From contig NZ_CP036186.1 of the NCBI RefSeq assembly GCF_015291885.1, forward strand, positions 1,567,001-1,631,000: a stretch of DNA of 64,000 nucleotides, in the 5' to 3' direction. Position numbers and translations under genes: made by a program. Positions within the stretch are counted from its first letter, which is position 1, and the number at the start of each line of letters is the position of its first letter. Of the stretch, positions 1-8,559 are shown piece by piece. The notes beneath the pieces are model-generated. The model saw only the letters and a program-made list of their open reading frames with translations, was not told where the DNA came from and made no database searches. Source of the stretch: Stutzerimonas stutzeri. GTDB taxonomy: Bacteria > Pseudomonadota > Gammaproteobacteria > Pseudomonadales > Pseudomonadaceae.

Positions 1-1
1 C

Positions 2-721
2 TGGCGCGACTGGGGCGAGTACGACTTCGATGCTGCTGTGCGCTTCATGCGTGGGCGTGATCCGCACGGGTTGCTGGTGGCGGTGGGGCACAGCGCCGGT
101 GGCTTTATGCCGGGCTTTGCCGAAGCCGCCAGCGAGGTGGATCGATATCTGAACGTCGCCGGGCAGTACGCCTACTGGCGCGACTACGCCGCTGATCAGC
201 GCCTGCGCATGTACGCCAAGTGGCATCTGTTCATGCCCGCGGTGACCCGCCTGGTTGGCTATTTTCCCGGTCGCCGCTTCGGCTGGCTGGAAGATCTGCC
301 GGCCGGTGTCGCGCTGGAGTGGTCCCGGCGCGGCGCACGTCTGGAAGACAGCTACCCGGCTGGCGAGCACAAACTGCTGTTCAGCCGCTTTGCCGCCGTC
401 CGTGCGCCGATGCTGGCGGTCAGTACCAGTGACGACGAGTTCGCCACGCCGGCCGCCATGCGCCGCGGGCTCGGCTACTTTCGCAACAGCCCGCGGCAGC
501 TGGTGCAGCTCAATCCCCGCGCGATGGGCTTCGAGCGCATCGGCCATTTCGGCCTGTTCCACGACCGGCATCGCAATGGCTTCTGGCGCGAGTCGCTGGA
601 ATGGATCGCCGAGGGCCGCAATCCCTGGCTGGCCGACGAGTTTATCGAGCCCGGCGTGGAGCCGGAGAGTGACGGCGCCATTCCCTTCGGCGCGCCGTCG
701 GGCTATAAGCCTGGCCCATGA
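2..721 (+). CDS. Alpha/beta hydrolase family protein, 5' end missing
   Basis: The frame is open from the first bases of the window, so the N-terminus lies upstream. About 28 residues in, the nucleophile-elbow motif GHSAGG (Gly-x-Ser-x-Gly) marks the alpha/beta hydrolase fold. A later SDDEFATP stretch and an IGHFGLF stretch are placed like the acid and histidine segments of such enzymes. The sequence resembles serine-aminopeptidase/lysophospholipase-type hydrolases, but the substrate cannot be told. Its stop overlaps the ATG of the next gene (ATGA at 718-721), so the two are probably co-transcribed. Confidence 0.75.
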   Translation, partial: WRDWGEYDFDAAVRFMRGRDPHGLLVAVGHSAGGFMPGFAEAASEVDRYLNVAGQYAYWRDYAADQRLRMYAKWHLFMPAVTRLVGYFPGRRFGWLEDLPAGVALEWSRRGARLEDSYPAGEHKLLFSRFAAVRAPMLAVSTSDDEFATPAAMRRGLGYFRNSPRQLVQLNPRAMGFERIGHFGLFHDRHRNGFWRESLEWIAEGRNPWLADEFIEPGVEPESDGAIPFGAPSGYKPGP

Positions 722-1194
722 ACAAGACCGCCCTTCAGCAGCAGATCATCGCTACCCTCGAAGCCGACCGTGAAGTCGCCAAGGCCGTGCTGGCCGCGAC
801 CCATGAGGCCGCCACCCATGCCGAGAGCAAGGCCGAGAACAAGTACGACACTCGCGGCCTGGAAGCCGCCTACCTCGCCGACGGGCAAAGACGACGCCTG
901 CACGAGATCGAGACGGCGCTTGCCGCCTATCGCAACCTGCAGCCGACCATCGGCTCGGACGAGTGCGTGCGGGTCGGTGCGCTGCTTTGCCTCGAGCATG
1001 ACGGCGTCGAACGCTGGTTCTTCCTCGGCCCGGATGCCGCGGGGCTGAAATTGCAGCATGAAGGCCGGGAGATTCTGGTCATCACGCCGCGTTCGCCATT
1101 GGGGCAGGGGCTGCTCGGCCGCGAGGTGGGGGATGAGGTGGAGTTGAAGGTGAACGGGCAGGCGCAGCGCTATGAGGTGCTGCAGATCGCCTAG
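718..1194 (+). CDS. GreA/GreB-family transcription factor-like protein
   Basis: 158 residues. The charged helical N-terminal half carries the segment ESKAENKYDTRGLEAAYLA, typical of a GreA/GreB-like subfamily. The C-terminal half has the FKBP-like GreA/B_C pattern, including SPLGQGLLGREVGDEV. True GreA/GreB rescue backtracked RNA polymerase by inserting an N-terminal coiled coil into the secondary channel. This N-terminal part is shorter or divergent, so cleavage activity is uncertain. The start overlaps the stop of the upstream hydrolase, suggesting translational coupling. Confidence 0.75.
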   Translation: MNKTALQQQIIATLEADREVAKAVLAATHEAATHAESKAENKYDTRGLEAAYLADGQRRRLHEIETALAAYRNLQPTIGSDECVRVGALLCLEHDGVERWFFLGPDAAGLKLQHEGREILVITPRSPLGQGLLGREVGDEVELKVNGQAQRYEVLQIA

Positions 1195-1202
1195 CGTCGG
1201 TA

Positions 1203-1382
1203 TGTAGCATGGGCTTCAGCCCGCCAAGGGCATTGGTGTGGCGGGCGGTGGGCTAAAGCCCACCCTACGGGTCCGTTGGCAACGGCTAGGACGTTGCGGA
1301 TCGTGTAGCGCCGGCTATGTAGGGTGGGCTTCAGCCCACCGAAGGCAATGGTGTGGCGGGCGGCGGGCTAAAGCCCACCCCA
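1203..1382. repeat. Pair of REP-like palindromic repeats
   Basis: Two similar units (about 1203-1268 and 1317-1382) each carry GTGGGCTTCAGCCCACC-like and GGGCTAAAGCCCACCC arms around a central GGTGTGGCGGGCGG. Each unit can fold on itself and the two copies lie in direct orientation. This is the look of intergenic REP/REPIN elements in pseudomonads. The segment separates the convergent 3' ends of the GreA-like gene and topB. No gene is apparent between 1195 and 1431. Confidence 0.7.
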
Positions 1383-1431
1383 GGGGGCGAGTAGGTTTCA
1401 ACGCGTCTGTGGGGCACGCGCAAAGGCCCGC

Positions 1432-3378
1432 TCAATCGGCCGCGCGCGGTTTTCTCGTCCGAGCGCCGCTCCCTCTGCGTGGTGCGGCGCTGCGCTTCTT
1501 TTTCCACGGTTTGCCGCCACGGCCAGCGGCAACCGGCGGGCCGCTGATGGTCATGCGCAGTCCGGCGCAGCGTTCGACCAGCTTGCTCATCCACGCCGAT
1601 TGCTTGGCGACGAATTCCTCCAACGGCATTTCGCCGCTCTGCACCATGTCCAGCGCCTGTTCCCAGATCGCCGTAGTCCCGGGATCGGCGATCGGCCGCG
1701 GCACGGCGTCGATCAGGCTGAACGCCGCCGGCGTCGCTGCCAGCGCCTTGCCCTGGCGAACCAGATAGCCGCGGTCGAGCAGGCCCTGAATGATGCCGGC
1801 GCGGGTCGCCTCGGTGCCGATGCCGGTGGTGTCCTTGAGTTTCTGCTTCAGCCGCGGGTCGTCCACCAGCTTGGCGACATTCTTCATCGCCTTGATCAGG
1901 TCGCCTTCGGTGAAGGGTTTCGGCGGCTGGGTCTGCTGGTCCTTGAGCGTGATCTCGCCCACGGCATAGTCCTGGCCCTGCTGCAGCGTCGGCAGGCTTT
2001 GCGGCGCGGCTGCTTCACGATTGCCCCGTGCCGGCGCTAGCGCCTCGGGCATGGCGCGTTTCCAGCCCGGTTCGACGATGCGCTTGCCCACCGCGCGCAG
2101 CGCCTGGCCGGCGCAGTCGAAGTCGGCCTGGGTGCGGTCGTACTCGTGGTTGGGCAGGAACTGCGCCAGATAGCGCGCGCGAATCAACTCATACACCGCG
2201 CGCGGGCGCCCGGCCAGGCGTTCCAGACCACGCGCCGCGGCGGTGGGGATGATGCCATGGTGGGCGCCGACCTTGGCGTCGTTCCAGGCCCGCGAGCGGC
2301 GCGACAGGTCCAGATGCGACTGCAGCGCCGCGAGCGTCGGGTCGGCTTGAGTCAGCGCCGCAACGATGGCCCGCGCTTCGCCGTGCTGGCTCAGCGGCAG
2401 GTAGCCGCAATCGCTGCGCGGATAGGTGATCAGCTTGTGGGTTTCGTACAGTGCCTGGGCAATATCGAGGGTTTCCTGGGCACCGAGGCCGAGCTTCTTC
2501 GAGCAGACTTCCTGCAGCGTGCCGAGATCGAAGGGCAAGGGTGCCGCCTCGCGCTGACGTTCGGTCTTGAGCTTCACCAGTCGAGCGCTGGAAGCGTTGC
2601 GCATGGCATCCGCCGCCAGTTGCGCACGGGCCTGATCGAGGCAGCGGCCCTGGTCATCGCAAAGGTCGTCCGGCGCCTGCCACTGCGCGGTGAACGCGGC
2701 GCCATCGGCCAGCAGCTGCACGTCGATGGCCCAGAACGGCACGGGGATGAAGTCGGCGATGCTGCGGTCGCGGTCCACCACCAGACGCAGCGTCGGCGTC
2801 TGCACGCGACCCACCGGCAGCACTCCCTGATAGCCGGACTGCCGGCCGAGCAGGGTGAACAGCCGACTCATGTTCATGCCGATCAGCCAGTCAGCACGCG
2901 AACGGCCGAGGGCGGCGTGGTAGAGGTTGAAAGTCTCGGCGCCGGGCTTGAGCGCGGCCAGCGCCTTGCGGATCGAGGCGTCGTCCAGCGCCGACAGCCA
3001 CAACCGGCGGATCGGCCCGCGATAGCGGCAGTGCTCGACCAGCTCGCGGGCGATCATCTCGCCTTCGCGGTCGGCGTCGGTGGCGATCACCAGTTCGCTG
3101 CATTCGCCGAGCAGGCGCTTGACCGCCTTGAACTGGCTGGCGGTCTTCGGCTTGACCCGCATCTTCCATCGCTCCGGCACGATCGGCAGGTCGGCCAGCA
3201 CCCAGCGCTTGTAGCGCGGGTCGTAGGCGTCCGGCGGGGCGGTTTCCAGGAGATGGCCGATGCACCAGGTCACCGTCACCCCCGCGCCCTGCAGGCAACC
3301 GTCGCCACGCCGGTTGGCGCCGAGCACCTTGGCGATGTCGCGGGCCTGGGAAGGTTTTTCGCAGAGATAAAGTTGCAT
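1432..3378 (-). CDS. topB: DNA topoisomerase III
   Basis: 648 residues from the ATG at 3378 (MQLYLCEKPSQ), where the family normally starts; an in-frame extension to 3423 lacks homology. The Toprim domain shows ATDADREGE at residues 99-107 (metal-binding acidic residues). The catalytic tyrosine is Tyr319 in LITYPRSDCGYLP. The type IA enzyme relaxes and decatenates DNA through a 5'-phosphotyrosine intermediate. The C-terminus ends in a Lys/Arg-rich tail. A LexA-type operator lies 68 bases upstream of the start, which is not a usual feature of topB. Confidence 0.95.
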   Translation of the reverse strand: MQLYLCEKPSQARDIAKVLGANRRGDGCLQGAGVTVTWCIGHLLETAPPDAYDPRYKRWVLADLPIVPERWKMRVKPKTASQFKAVKRLLGECSELVIATDADREGEMIARELVEHCRYRGPIRRLWLSALDDASIRKALAALKPGAETFNLYHAALGRSRADWLIGMNMSRLFTLLGRQSGYQGVLPVGRVQTPTLRLVVDRDRSIADFIPVPFWAIDVQLLADGAAFTAQWQAPDDLCDDQGRCLDQARAQLAADAMRNASSARLVKLKTERQREAAPLPFDLGTLQEVCSKKLGLGAQETLDIAQALYETHKLITYPRSDCGYLPLSQHGEARAIVAALTQADPTLAALQSHLDLSRRSRAWNDAKVGAHHGIIPTAAARGLERLAGRPRAVYELIRARYLAQFLPNHEYDRTQADFDCAGQALRAVGKRIVEPGWKRAMPEALAPARGNREAAAPQSLPTLQQGQDYAVGEITLKDQQTQPPKPFTEGDLIKAMKNVAKLVDDPRLKQKLKDTTGIGTEATRAGIIQGLLDRGYLVRQGKALAATPAAFSLIDAVPRPIADPGTTAIWEQALDMVQSGEMPLEEFVAKQSAWMSKLVERCAGLRMTISGPPVAAGRGGKPWKKKRSAAPRRGSGARTRKPRAAD

Positions 3379-3446
3379 GGAGGCTGTGACGGCAGCGGTC
3401 GATGGCGCGAAGCATGTGCACAAATGGCGCTTCAGGCAATCTTTAT

Positions 3447-3462
3447 CTGTATGTGCATACAG
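3447..3462. promoter_or_regulatory. LexA-type (SOS) operator
   Basis: The 16-mer CTGTATGTGCATACAG matches the gamma-proteobacterial LexA consensus CTGT-N8-ACAG, with CTGTAT/ATACAG arms and only the centre differing from the ideal. It lies in the divergent spacer between topB (ATG at 3378) and the DUF3079 gene (ATG at 3566), so it could control either. No convincing -10/-35 pair was found to decide. Confidence 0.65.
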
Positions 3463-3565
3463 TTGTTGTGCGCCGATACCGGTCGTTCTTGAGCATGATC
3501 AAGTCTGGCGGCGGCGAGGAGGCTTAGCCTGTGGCCACTGCAACAACGCCAAAAAGGCACGCGCA

Positions 3566-3778
3566 ATGGCCAAGAAATTTCCCCTCGAACCTTCCCACCC
3601 CGAACGTGTGTGCTGGGGCTGCGACCGCTATTGCCCGGCAACTTCGATGGCCTGTGGCAACGGCGCGGGCCGCACCCAGCATCCGGCGGAAATGTTCGGT
3701 GAGGACTGGTATCTGGATGAATGCTGGGGCATCGACCCGGAGCTGATCGCCAAGACCCGCAAGGAGTCGTCGACCTGA
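3566..3778 (+). CDS. DUF3079 small cysteine-rich protein
   Basis: 70 residues starting MAKKFPLEPSHPERVCWGC. The spaced cysteines in CWGCDRYCP and MACGNG, and the segment TQHPAEMFGEDW, match the DUF3079 family of small probable metal-binding proteins of unknown role. The frame is open further upstream, but family similarity begins at this ATG, with AAGG about 9 bases before it. The gene is divergent from topB across the LexA-type box, so DNA-damage control is possible (inference). Confidence 0.8.
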   Translation: MAKKFPLEPSHPERVCWGCDRYCPATSMACGNGAGRTQHPAEMFGEDWYLDECWGIDPELIAKTRKESST

Positions 3779-3785
3779 TGCTGCG

Positions 3786-5015
3786 CTAGGCGCGATCGGC
3801 GAAACGCTGCACCACCACACTGCCGATGATGTCGCCCTCGACGTTGACTGCCGTGCGCACCGTGTCCAGCAAGCGGTCGATCGGCAGCAGGATCGCCACC
3901 GCCTCGGCCGGCAGGCCGACCGCCTGCAACACCATCACCATGGTCACCATGCCGGCGCTGGGAATGCCCGGCGCGCCGGTGGACGCGATCATCGCCGTGA
4001 AGAACACCACCGCCTGCTGCGCCAGGCTCAACTCGATACCCATCAGATTGGCGACGAACAGCGCAGCTGCCGCTTCGTAGAGTGCGGTGCCGTCCATGTT
4101 CATGGTCGCGCCCAGCGGCAGTACGAAGCCGGCGATGCCCGGGCGCACCTTGAGGTTGTCCTCCGCGCAACGCAGGGAGATCGGCAGCGTTGCCGCGCTG
4201 GAGCTGGTGGCAAACGCCGTGATCAGCGCCTCGCGGGTGCCGCGGAAAAACCACAGCGGCGACTTGCCGGTCGTGAGAAAGAGAATGCCCGGCAGCACCA
4301 CGATGCCGTGAAACAGCGTGGTGGCGAACACCAGCACGATAAAGCCGCCGACGGCGCTGAGCAGCGCCACATCCTGCTCGGCCACCAGCTTGATCAGCAG
4401 GGCGAGGATGCCCAGCGGCGCCAGGCGCATGATCCAGCCGATGATCCGCATCATCAGCTCGAGAAATTCCTGCAGCACCACGAGGATATTGCGGTAGCGG
4501 TCGCCCCCGACCACCAGCGCGATGCCGATGAACATGGCGAACACCACGACGGCCAGGATGCTGCCGTTGGCCAGTGCGGCGAAGGGGTTCTGGAATAGGT
4601 TGGCGAAGAAGTGCAGGAAGAACTCCGGCAGCGTCAGCTGACGCGCCTCGAAGTCGTTCATCGCCTCCGCGAACAGGTCCAGCGACAGCCCCGCGCCCGG
4701 CTTGAAGAGGTTCGCCGCGACCAGCGCCACCAGCATCGCCGCACTGGTGGTGAGGGTGAAGTAGACCAGCGCGCCGCCCCACACCCGATGCACCTGATGG
4801 TGCGCCTGCAGGTTGGCCACGCCGACCACGATGGAGGTGAAGATCAGCGGAATCAGCACCATCTTTAGCAGGCCGATGAAGATGCTCCCGGCCAGGGTGC
4901 TGGCATAGAGTACGCCCTCGCGTACGGGCGCGTCGGTCGGCAGCGTGCCGGTCAGCCAGCCGATGGCGACACCCAGGCAGGCCGCGACAAGAATCTGCAG
5001 GTTGAGACTGGGCAA
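3786..5015 (-). CDS. Dicarboxylate/amino acid:cation symporter (DAACS family)
   Basis: 409 residues from a TTG start at 5015 (PSLNLQILVAA), chosen because GAGGAG lies 8 bases upstream and the hydrophobic region begins at once; the frame extends to 5099 without family similarity. Family signatures are the serine-rich re-entrant loop ATSSSAATLP and the NMDGTALYE motif that lines the substrate/Na+ site in GltPh-like transporters. It is an inner-membrane importer of C4-dicarboxylates or acidic amino acids driven by H+ or Na+. The exact substrate cannot be read from sequence. Confidence 0.88.
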   Translation of the reverse strand: MPSLNLQILVAACLGVAIGWLTGTLPTDAPVREGVLYASTLAGSIFIGLLKMVLIPLIFTSIVVGVANLQAHHQVHRVWGGALVYFTLTTSAAMLVALVAANLFKPGAGLSLDLFAEAMNDFEARQLTLPEFFLHFFANLFQNPFAALANGSILAVVVFAMFIGIALVVGGDRYRNILVVLQEFLELMMRIIGWIMRLAPLGILALLIKLVAEQDVALLSAVGGFIVLVFATTLFHGIVVLPGILFLTTGKSPLWFFRGTREALITAFATSSSAATLPISLRCAEDNLKVRPGIAGFVLPLGATMNMDGTALYEAAAALFVANLMGIELSLAQQAVVFFTAMIASTGAPGIPSAGMVTMVMVLQAVGLPAEAVAILLPIDRLLDTVRTAVNVEGDIIGSVVVQRFADRA

Positions 5016-5209
5016 AGGGGTGGCTCCTCGGATCGGTAGCGGTGGCGCTAAGCAAAAGAATGAACGCTGCGGCAAAAGTTCGCATCGTGCGCGGCGCAAT
5101 CATACAGACGCGACGCAACCGACGTGCCAATGACCTGGCGTCGGCAGGCCGCTGACAAAGCCACGCAGCTGGGTTTTCATGACCGGGCAGGTAGAGGAGG
5201 GCGCGAGTC

Positions 5210-5533
5210 ATGAGCGATCAGGACATCGAACAACGCATCGCCCGCGACATCGCCAGATGGCAGCGCGGCGTGCTGGAAAAAGGCGAACCGCTGGTGGTGG
5301 ACGAAGGCTGGCTGCAGACGCCGCCGGGCCTGCGCTTGCCGTTCTCGGTGCTGAAAAGCGCCGGGGTGCCGCCACGGGAAGTTGAGCTGCTGGCGCAGCG
5401 TGCCGCGTTGCGCGAACGGCTGGATGCCTGCAGCGATACGCAGCAACGTGTGCGCCTGAAGCGCGACCTGAGCGAGCTGGAGCAGCACATCGCCTTCCGG
5501 CTGGAGGCGTTGCAGCGCCTGGGCCGCAGCTAG
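5210..5533 (+). CDS. DUF1992-like (DnaJC28-domain) protein
   Basis: 107 residues. The pattern IARDIARWQRG..GEPLVVDE followed by PFSVLKSAGVPPREVELL resembles the conserved DnaJC28/DUF1992 domain (I-x2-A-I-x-R-G-E, P-L, and L-K-N-A-G-x-x-P). The C-terminal half is a predicted coiled coil rich in Arg, Glu and Leu. No J domain is present. Function is unknown. It stands alone on the plus strand between two minus-strand genes. Confidence 0.6.
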   Translation: MSDQDIEQRIARDIARWQRGVLEKGEPLVVDEGWLQTPPGLRLPFSVLKSAGVPPREVELLAQRAALRERLDACSDTQQRVRLKRDLSELEQHIAFRLEALQRLGRS

Positions 5534-5647
5534 AGCTGGGCTACTGGGGGCTGAAGACTGGGAACTAGGCGGGTAACGTTGGGCGGTGCGGGCACGCGTG
5601 ATGGTCGTTTTCGCCATCGTGCGGCTGTAGCCTGTCGTCGCAACTAC

Positions 5648-6142
5648 TTATTCGATGCGCTGCTCGCCGCTGAAGGCCAGTGTCGTCTTGCAGCGGCGAC
5701 AGTAGTAACGCCGCCCCTTGGCCACCAAGGCATGACGCTGGGCGGTGAAGGCGAAATCCTGCTCGGCGCAACTGCAGTTGTAAACGTAGCGGGTAACCGG
5801 GCGGCGCTGGATTAGGTAGGTATGGCAGCGGTCAGGCGCGAGTTCGTAAACGCCGCGCATGATCAGTTGCCACTCCTCGCCATGCGGCTGAATCCGTGAG
5901 CCAAACATCTGGTGGGCAATCAGATGCGCCACCTCATGGGCGACGGTCTGACGGAGGAAGTGCTCGGTATTTTCCCGGTATAGCTGTTCGTTGAAACGCA
6001 GCAGGTTTTGCTGAAGGTGAGCCACGCCGGCCTTCTGGCCGCGCAGCTTGAGGCTCACTTCTGGACGCTTGAAGCGGCGGTTGAAAAACTGCTCGGCCAG
6101 CGCATAGCAGGCTTCGACACGGGCATTGAGAAGCTCGGGCAT
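5648..6142 (-). CDS. sprT: SprT-family zinc metalloprotease-like protein
   Basis: 164 residues, normal for bacterial SprT. The HEVAH motif at residues 69-73 supplies the zinc ligands and catalytic Glu. The C-terminus carries CSC and CRRC pairs (about residues 123-151) typical of the SprT zinc-ribbon. Eukaryotic relatives (Spartan) degrade DNA-protein crosslinks; the bacterial role is not well defined. It is followed upstream by the Yip1 genes on the same strand. Confidence 0.88.
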   Translation of the reverse strand: MPELLNARVEACYALAEQFFNRRFKRPEVSLKLRGQKAGVAHLQQNLLRFNEQLYRENTEHFLRQTVAHEVAHLIAHQMFGSRIQPHGEEWQLIMRGVYELAPDRCHTYLIQRRPVTRYVYNCSCAEQDFAFTAQRHALVAKGRRYYCRRCKTTLAFSGEQRIE

Positions 6143-6206
6143 TAGGCAACTCCTGAGAGCGCCGCATTATGCCAAACCAACCGTGGCCGAGCAGCAGCTC
6201 CTGTCG

Positions 6207-6908
6207 TTACTCGTTTGGTCGTTCGTTGAATCGGCGCTCGTTATCCAGGCCGCCCGGTTCTTCTTGCGGGCGATTTTCCTCGAAACCGTAGCTTTGATTC
6301 TGCGGTGTGTTGCGCTCGTAGGTTGGGTCAAGCGCGAGGGTCCAGAACAGAATCATCGGCACCTTGAGGTTGACCAATACCAGCAAGCCGACGCCCCAGG
6401 TGCATGCGCCATAGAGGAAGGTATTGCGGTTGTCGATGCGCATGAACTTGGGTAGGCCGACGAACAACAGATACGTGGAGTAGATCCCTGCGACCACCAG
6501 CACGAGAATCGCGGTCCAGCGCGAAGGGTAGAGCGCACCGAGGCCCGCAAAGAAGAACGGTGTGATGACATAGGCGATGAAGCCTACGCACTGATTGAAG
6601 GTCGGGCGTGCATCGAAGGTGCGGGACATCCAGCGCAGAAAGAAACCCATGATGAAGGTGCCGGCGACGATCGTGATGTAGATCAGCGCACTGAGCTGGA
6701 ATGCGCTGCGGGTATCGAGCCAGATTCGCTCGTCTTCCACCAGGCTCCAGCCCACGTAACGAGTGCCTATGAACATGCATATCGCTGGCAGCAACGCCCA
6801 GAGCAGCAGGTGGACGAGGTAGTTGGAGCTGTTTTTTTCTTCGTCGCGGCGAATGTCGACCCACGCCTGATCGGGGCGAGTGAGCAATGTAAGAAAGTGC
6901 GGGATCAT
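6207..6908 (-). CDS. Yip1-family membrane protein (copy 1)
   Basis: 233 residues from the ATG at 6908, chosen because GGAGG sits 6 bases upstream. The protein starts with a short amphipathic segment (LTLLTRPDQAWVDIR) and has about five hydrophobic membrane spans, followed by a polar Glu/Arg/Asn-rich tail. The pattern matches Yip1-domain proteins, whose bacterial function is unknown. It is a clear paralogue of the next gene: both have W.xxR..E near the start, a GW(S) segment and a conserved VGLPKFM.I motif near the last spans. Confidence 0.8.
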   Translation of the reverse strand: MIPHFLTLLTRPDQAWVDIRRDEEKNSSNYLVHLLLWALLPAICMFIGTRYVGWSLVEDERIWLDTRSAFQLSALIYITIVAGTFIMGFFLRWMSRTFDARPTFNQCVGFIAYVITPFFFAGLGALYPSRWTAILVLVVAGIYSTYLLFVGLPKFMRIDNRNTFLYGACTWGVGLLVLVNLKVPMILFWTLALDPTYERNTPQNQSYGFEENRPQEEPGGLDNERRFNERPNE

Positions 6909-7052
6909 ACCGAGCCTCCGTCTGCCTTGAGGGCCCCCCATGGCGCAAGCGAAGGGTGGCGTTATGGCTTTAGAACGGCATATGCGGTGAGGGTTTCCCT
7001 TTAATGTGCAGTCGTTTCTTCGCACGCCGATGCAGCGCTGCTTTCAGCACGC

Positions 7053-7077
7053 AAAAAGGCCGCACGGGGGCGGCCTT
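7053..7077 (-). terminator. Rho-independent terminator between the Yip1 genes
   Basis: On the minus strand an 8-bp stem, AAGGCCGC pairing with GCGGCCTT, is followed by a run of five T. It lies 15 bases after the stop of the 7093-7692 gene, so it ends or attenuates that transcript before the second Yip1 gene. Confidence 0.8.
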
Positions 7078-7092
7078 CACACGCGAGGTGAT

Positions 7093-7692
7093 TTAGCGGA
7101 CGTACACCGGGCCGATGCCCATGCCCCAGGTGATCACGGATAGCGCAATGATCGCGACCAGCACCACCAGCCCTACTGCAAGCACCGAGCTGGAGAACAT
7201 GAAGCCCTCGTCCTCCGAGATGTTCATGAACTTCGGTAGCCCGACATAGAGAAGGTAAGCCGTGTAGCAGACCGCCGCAGTGCCCACCAACATGCCGAGC
7301 CACAGATGTGGGTAGAGGCCAGCCAGCCCGCCGATGAATAGCGGGGTTGCGGTGTAGGCGGCGAAGACGATGCACTGGGTTAGTGTCGGGTTGGCGTCGT
7401 AAGTGCGTGCCATCCAGTGGATGAAGCCACCCATTACGGCGACCCCGGCCAGCATTGCGAAATAAGCGAGTATCGCCAGCTGCATGCAGCTGGCTTGAGT
7501 CAGCTTGACCGGCTCTCCACCGCCGATGCTCCAACCTACCTGGGTAGCGCCGATATACGCCGATACGGCTGGTATGGCTGCCAGCAGCAGCACATGCGTG
7601 AGGTACATGTGGCTGACGGTTTCTTCTTCGCCACGGATTTCATTCCACTCTCGGCCAGGATGGGTAAACAAGCCCCAAACGTGATTGATCAT
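7093..7692 (-). CDS. Yip1-family membrane protein (copy 2)
   Basis: 199 residues from the ATG at 7692, preceded by GGAGACGCTGGC. The N-terminal LFTHPGREWNEIRGEEE segment and about five membrane spans match Yip1-domain proteins. It parallels the downstream paralogue at 6207-6908 almost span for span (VGLPKFMNI here, VGLPKFMRI there) but lacks its polar C-terminal tail. The two are separated by a terminator, so they may be expressed at different levels. Function unknown. Confidence 0.8.
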   Translation of the reverse strand: MINHVWGLFTHPGREWNEIRGEEETVSHMYLTHVLLLAAIPAVSAYIGATQVGWSIGGGEPVKLTQASCMQLAILAYFAMLAGVAVMGGFIHWMARTYDANPTLTQCIVFAAYTATPLFIGGLAGLYPHLWLGMLVGTAAVCYTAYLLYVGLPKFMNISEDEGFMFSSSVLAVGLVVLVAIIALSVITWGMGIGPVYVR

Positions 7693-7831
7693 GCCAGCGT
7701 CTCCTCTATTTATGGAGGGTCGCTTCGCCTGGCGGTCGTCATCGAGGACGGCGCGTGCGACCTTATGTCGCAGTATAGGAATGCGCACCGTAGATGCATC
7801 AAAAGGGTTAGAGCGTTTCGAAGCTATGGCG

Positions 7832-8425
7832 TTAGCGGTAATAGCGCTCGAGTATTTCCATGGCCAGGTTGATCGATTGCAGCCGCTGGGTGCTGCCGCC
7901 TCGATCCGGGTGATGCAGGCCAACCAGTTGCCGATAGCGGCGCTTGATGACGTCGAGGTTCAGCGGTTGCGGGGAGCGGTCCAGTTCGAACAGTTCGAGT
8001 GCGGCCTGCTTCTCGTCGCTGCCCTGCATCCGCGTCCAGAAGCTGGCGAGCAGACGTTCTACGTCGTCCTCATCGGTGTTCCTGAGGTTGGAGAGGTCGA
8101 GGTAGTACTCGCGCAGTGCGTCCTGTTCGGTGACGCCAGCAGCGGAATTGGCATAGGGCAACAACTGGATGTGCAGAGGGCTGATCTGTAAATGGCCGCT
8201 GGCTTCGGCCCAAAGGCGATCACGCAGCAGATAAAGCGCGTTAAAGACCAGAAAATGCGTGCGAAAGAGCACCAGTTTGTCGGTCAGCGGCAAATTGGGG
8301 ACATGCGTGCTGTGCCGGCGCTTGAGCTGTTGGATCAGCTCATATTCGCTGCAGCCTTCGGGTTTGTCCTGCAGCAATACGAGCAGGTGGCCTGGCAAGT
8401 CCAGTGCGGGGGAAAGGTCGTCCAT
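7832..8425 (-). CDS. DnaJ-related protein with C-terminal J domain
   Basis: 197 residues. The N-terminal two thirds match the DNAJ-related N-terminal domain (LPGHLLVLLQDKPEGCSEYEL). The last 50 residues form a J domain with the HPD tripeptide in LVGLHHPDRGGS. J domains stimulate the ATPase of DnaK/Hsp70; the unusual C-terminal location suggests a specialised co-chaperone. It is transcribed divergently from ttcA. Confidence 0.82.
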   Translation of the reverse strand: MDDLSPALDLPGHLLVLLQDKPEGCSEYELIQQLKRRHSTHVPNLPLTDKLVLFRTHFLVFNALYLLRDRLWAEASGHLQISPLHIQLLPYANSAAGVTEQDALREYYLDLSNLRNTDEDDVERLLASFWTRMQGSDEKQAALELFELDRSPQPLNLDVIKRRYRQLVGLHHPDRGGSTQRLQSINLAMEILERYYR

Positions 8426-8559
8426 CTGGCGAGCCTAACACAGGGCCTAAGGCGGTCTTCTGGTGCTGGTTCACATCCGGGTATACGGCGAACGGGCTGC
8501 GGCCAGGCTTGCTTTGCGCGTAAAATGCGCGCCTTTCGCATCTCATCCGGACACCTGAA

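Noticed and set aside
2146..3492. 448-codon plus-strand frame over topB
   Set aside because: Antisense to the catalytic core of topB. No recognisable domain.
3628..5211. Long minus-strand open frame (527 codons) over the symporter
   Set aside because: It is a shadow frame of the DAACS gene on the same strand. Its translation is Arg/Ala/Gly-rich, with no motif, while the other frame has clear transporter signatures.
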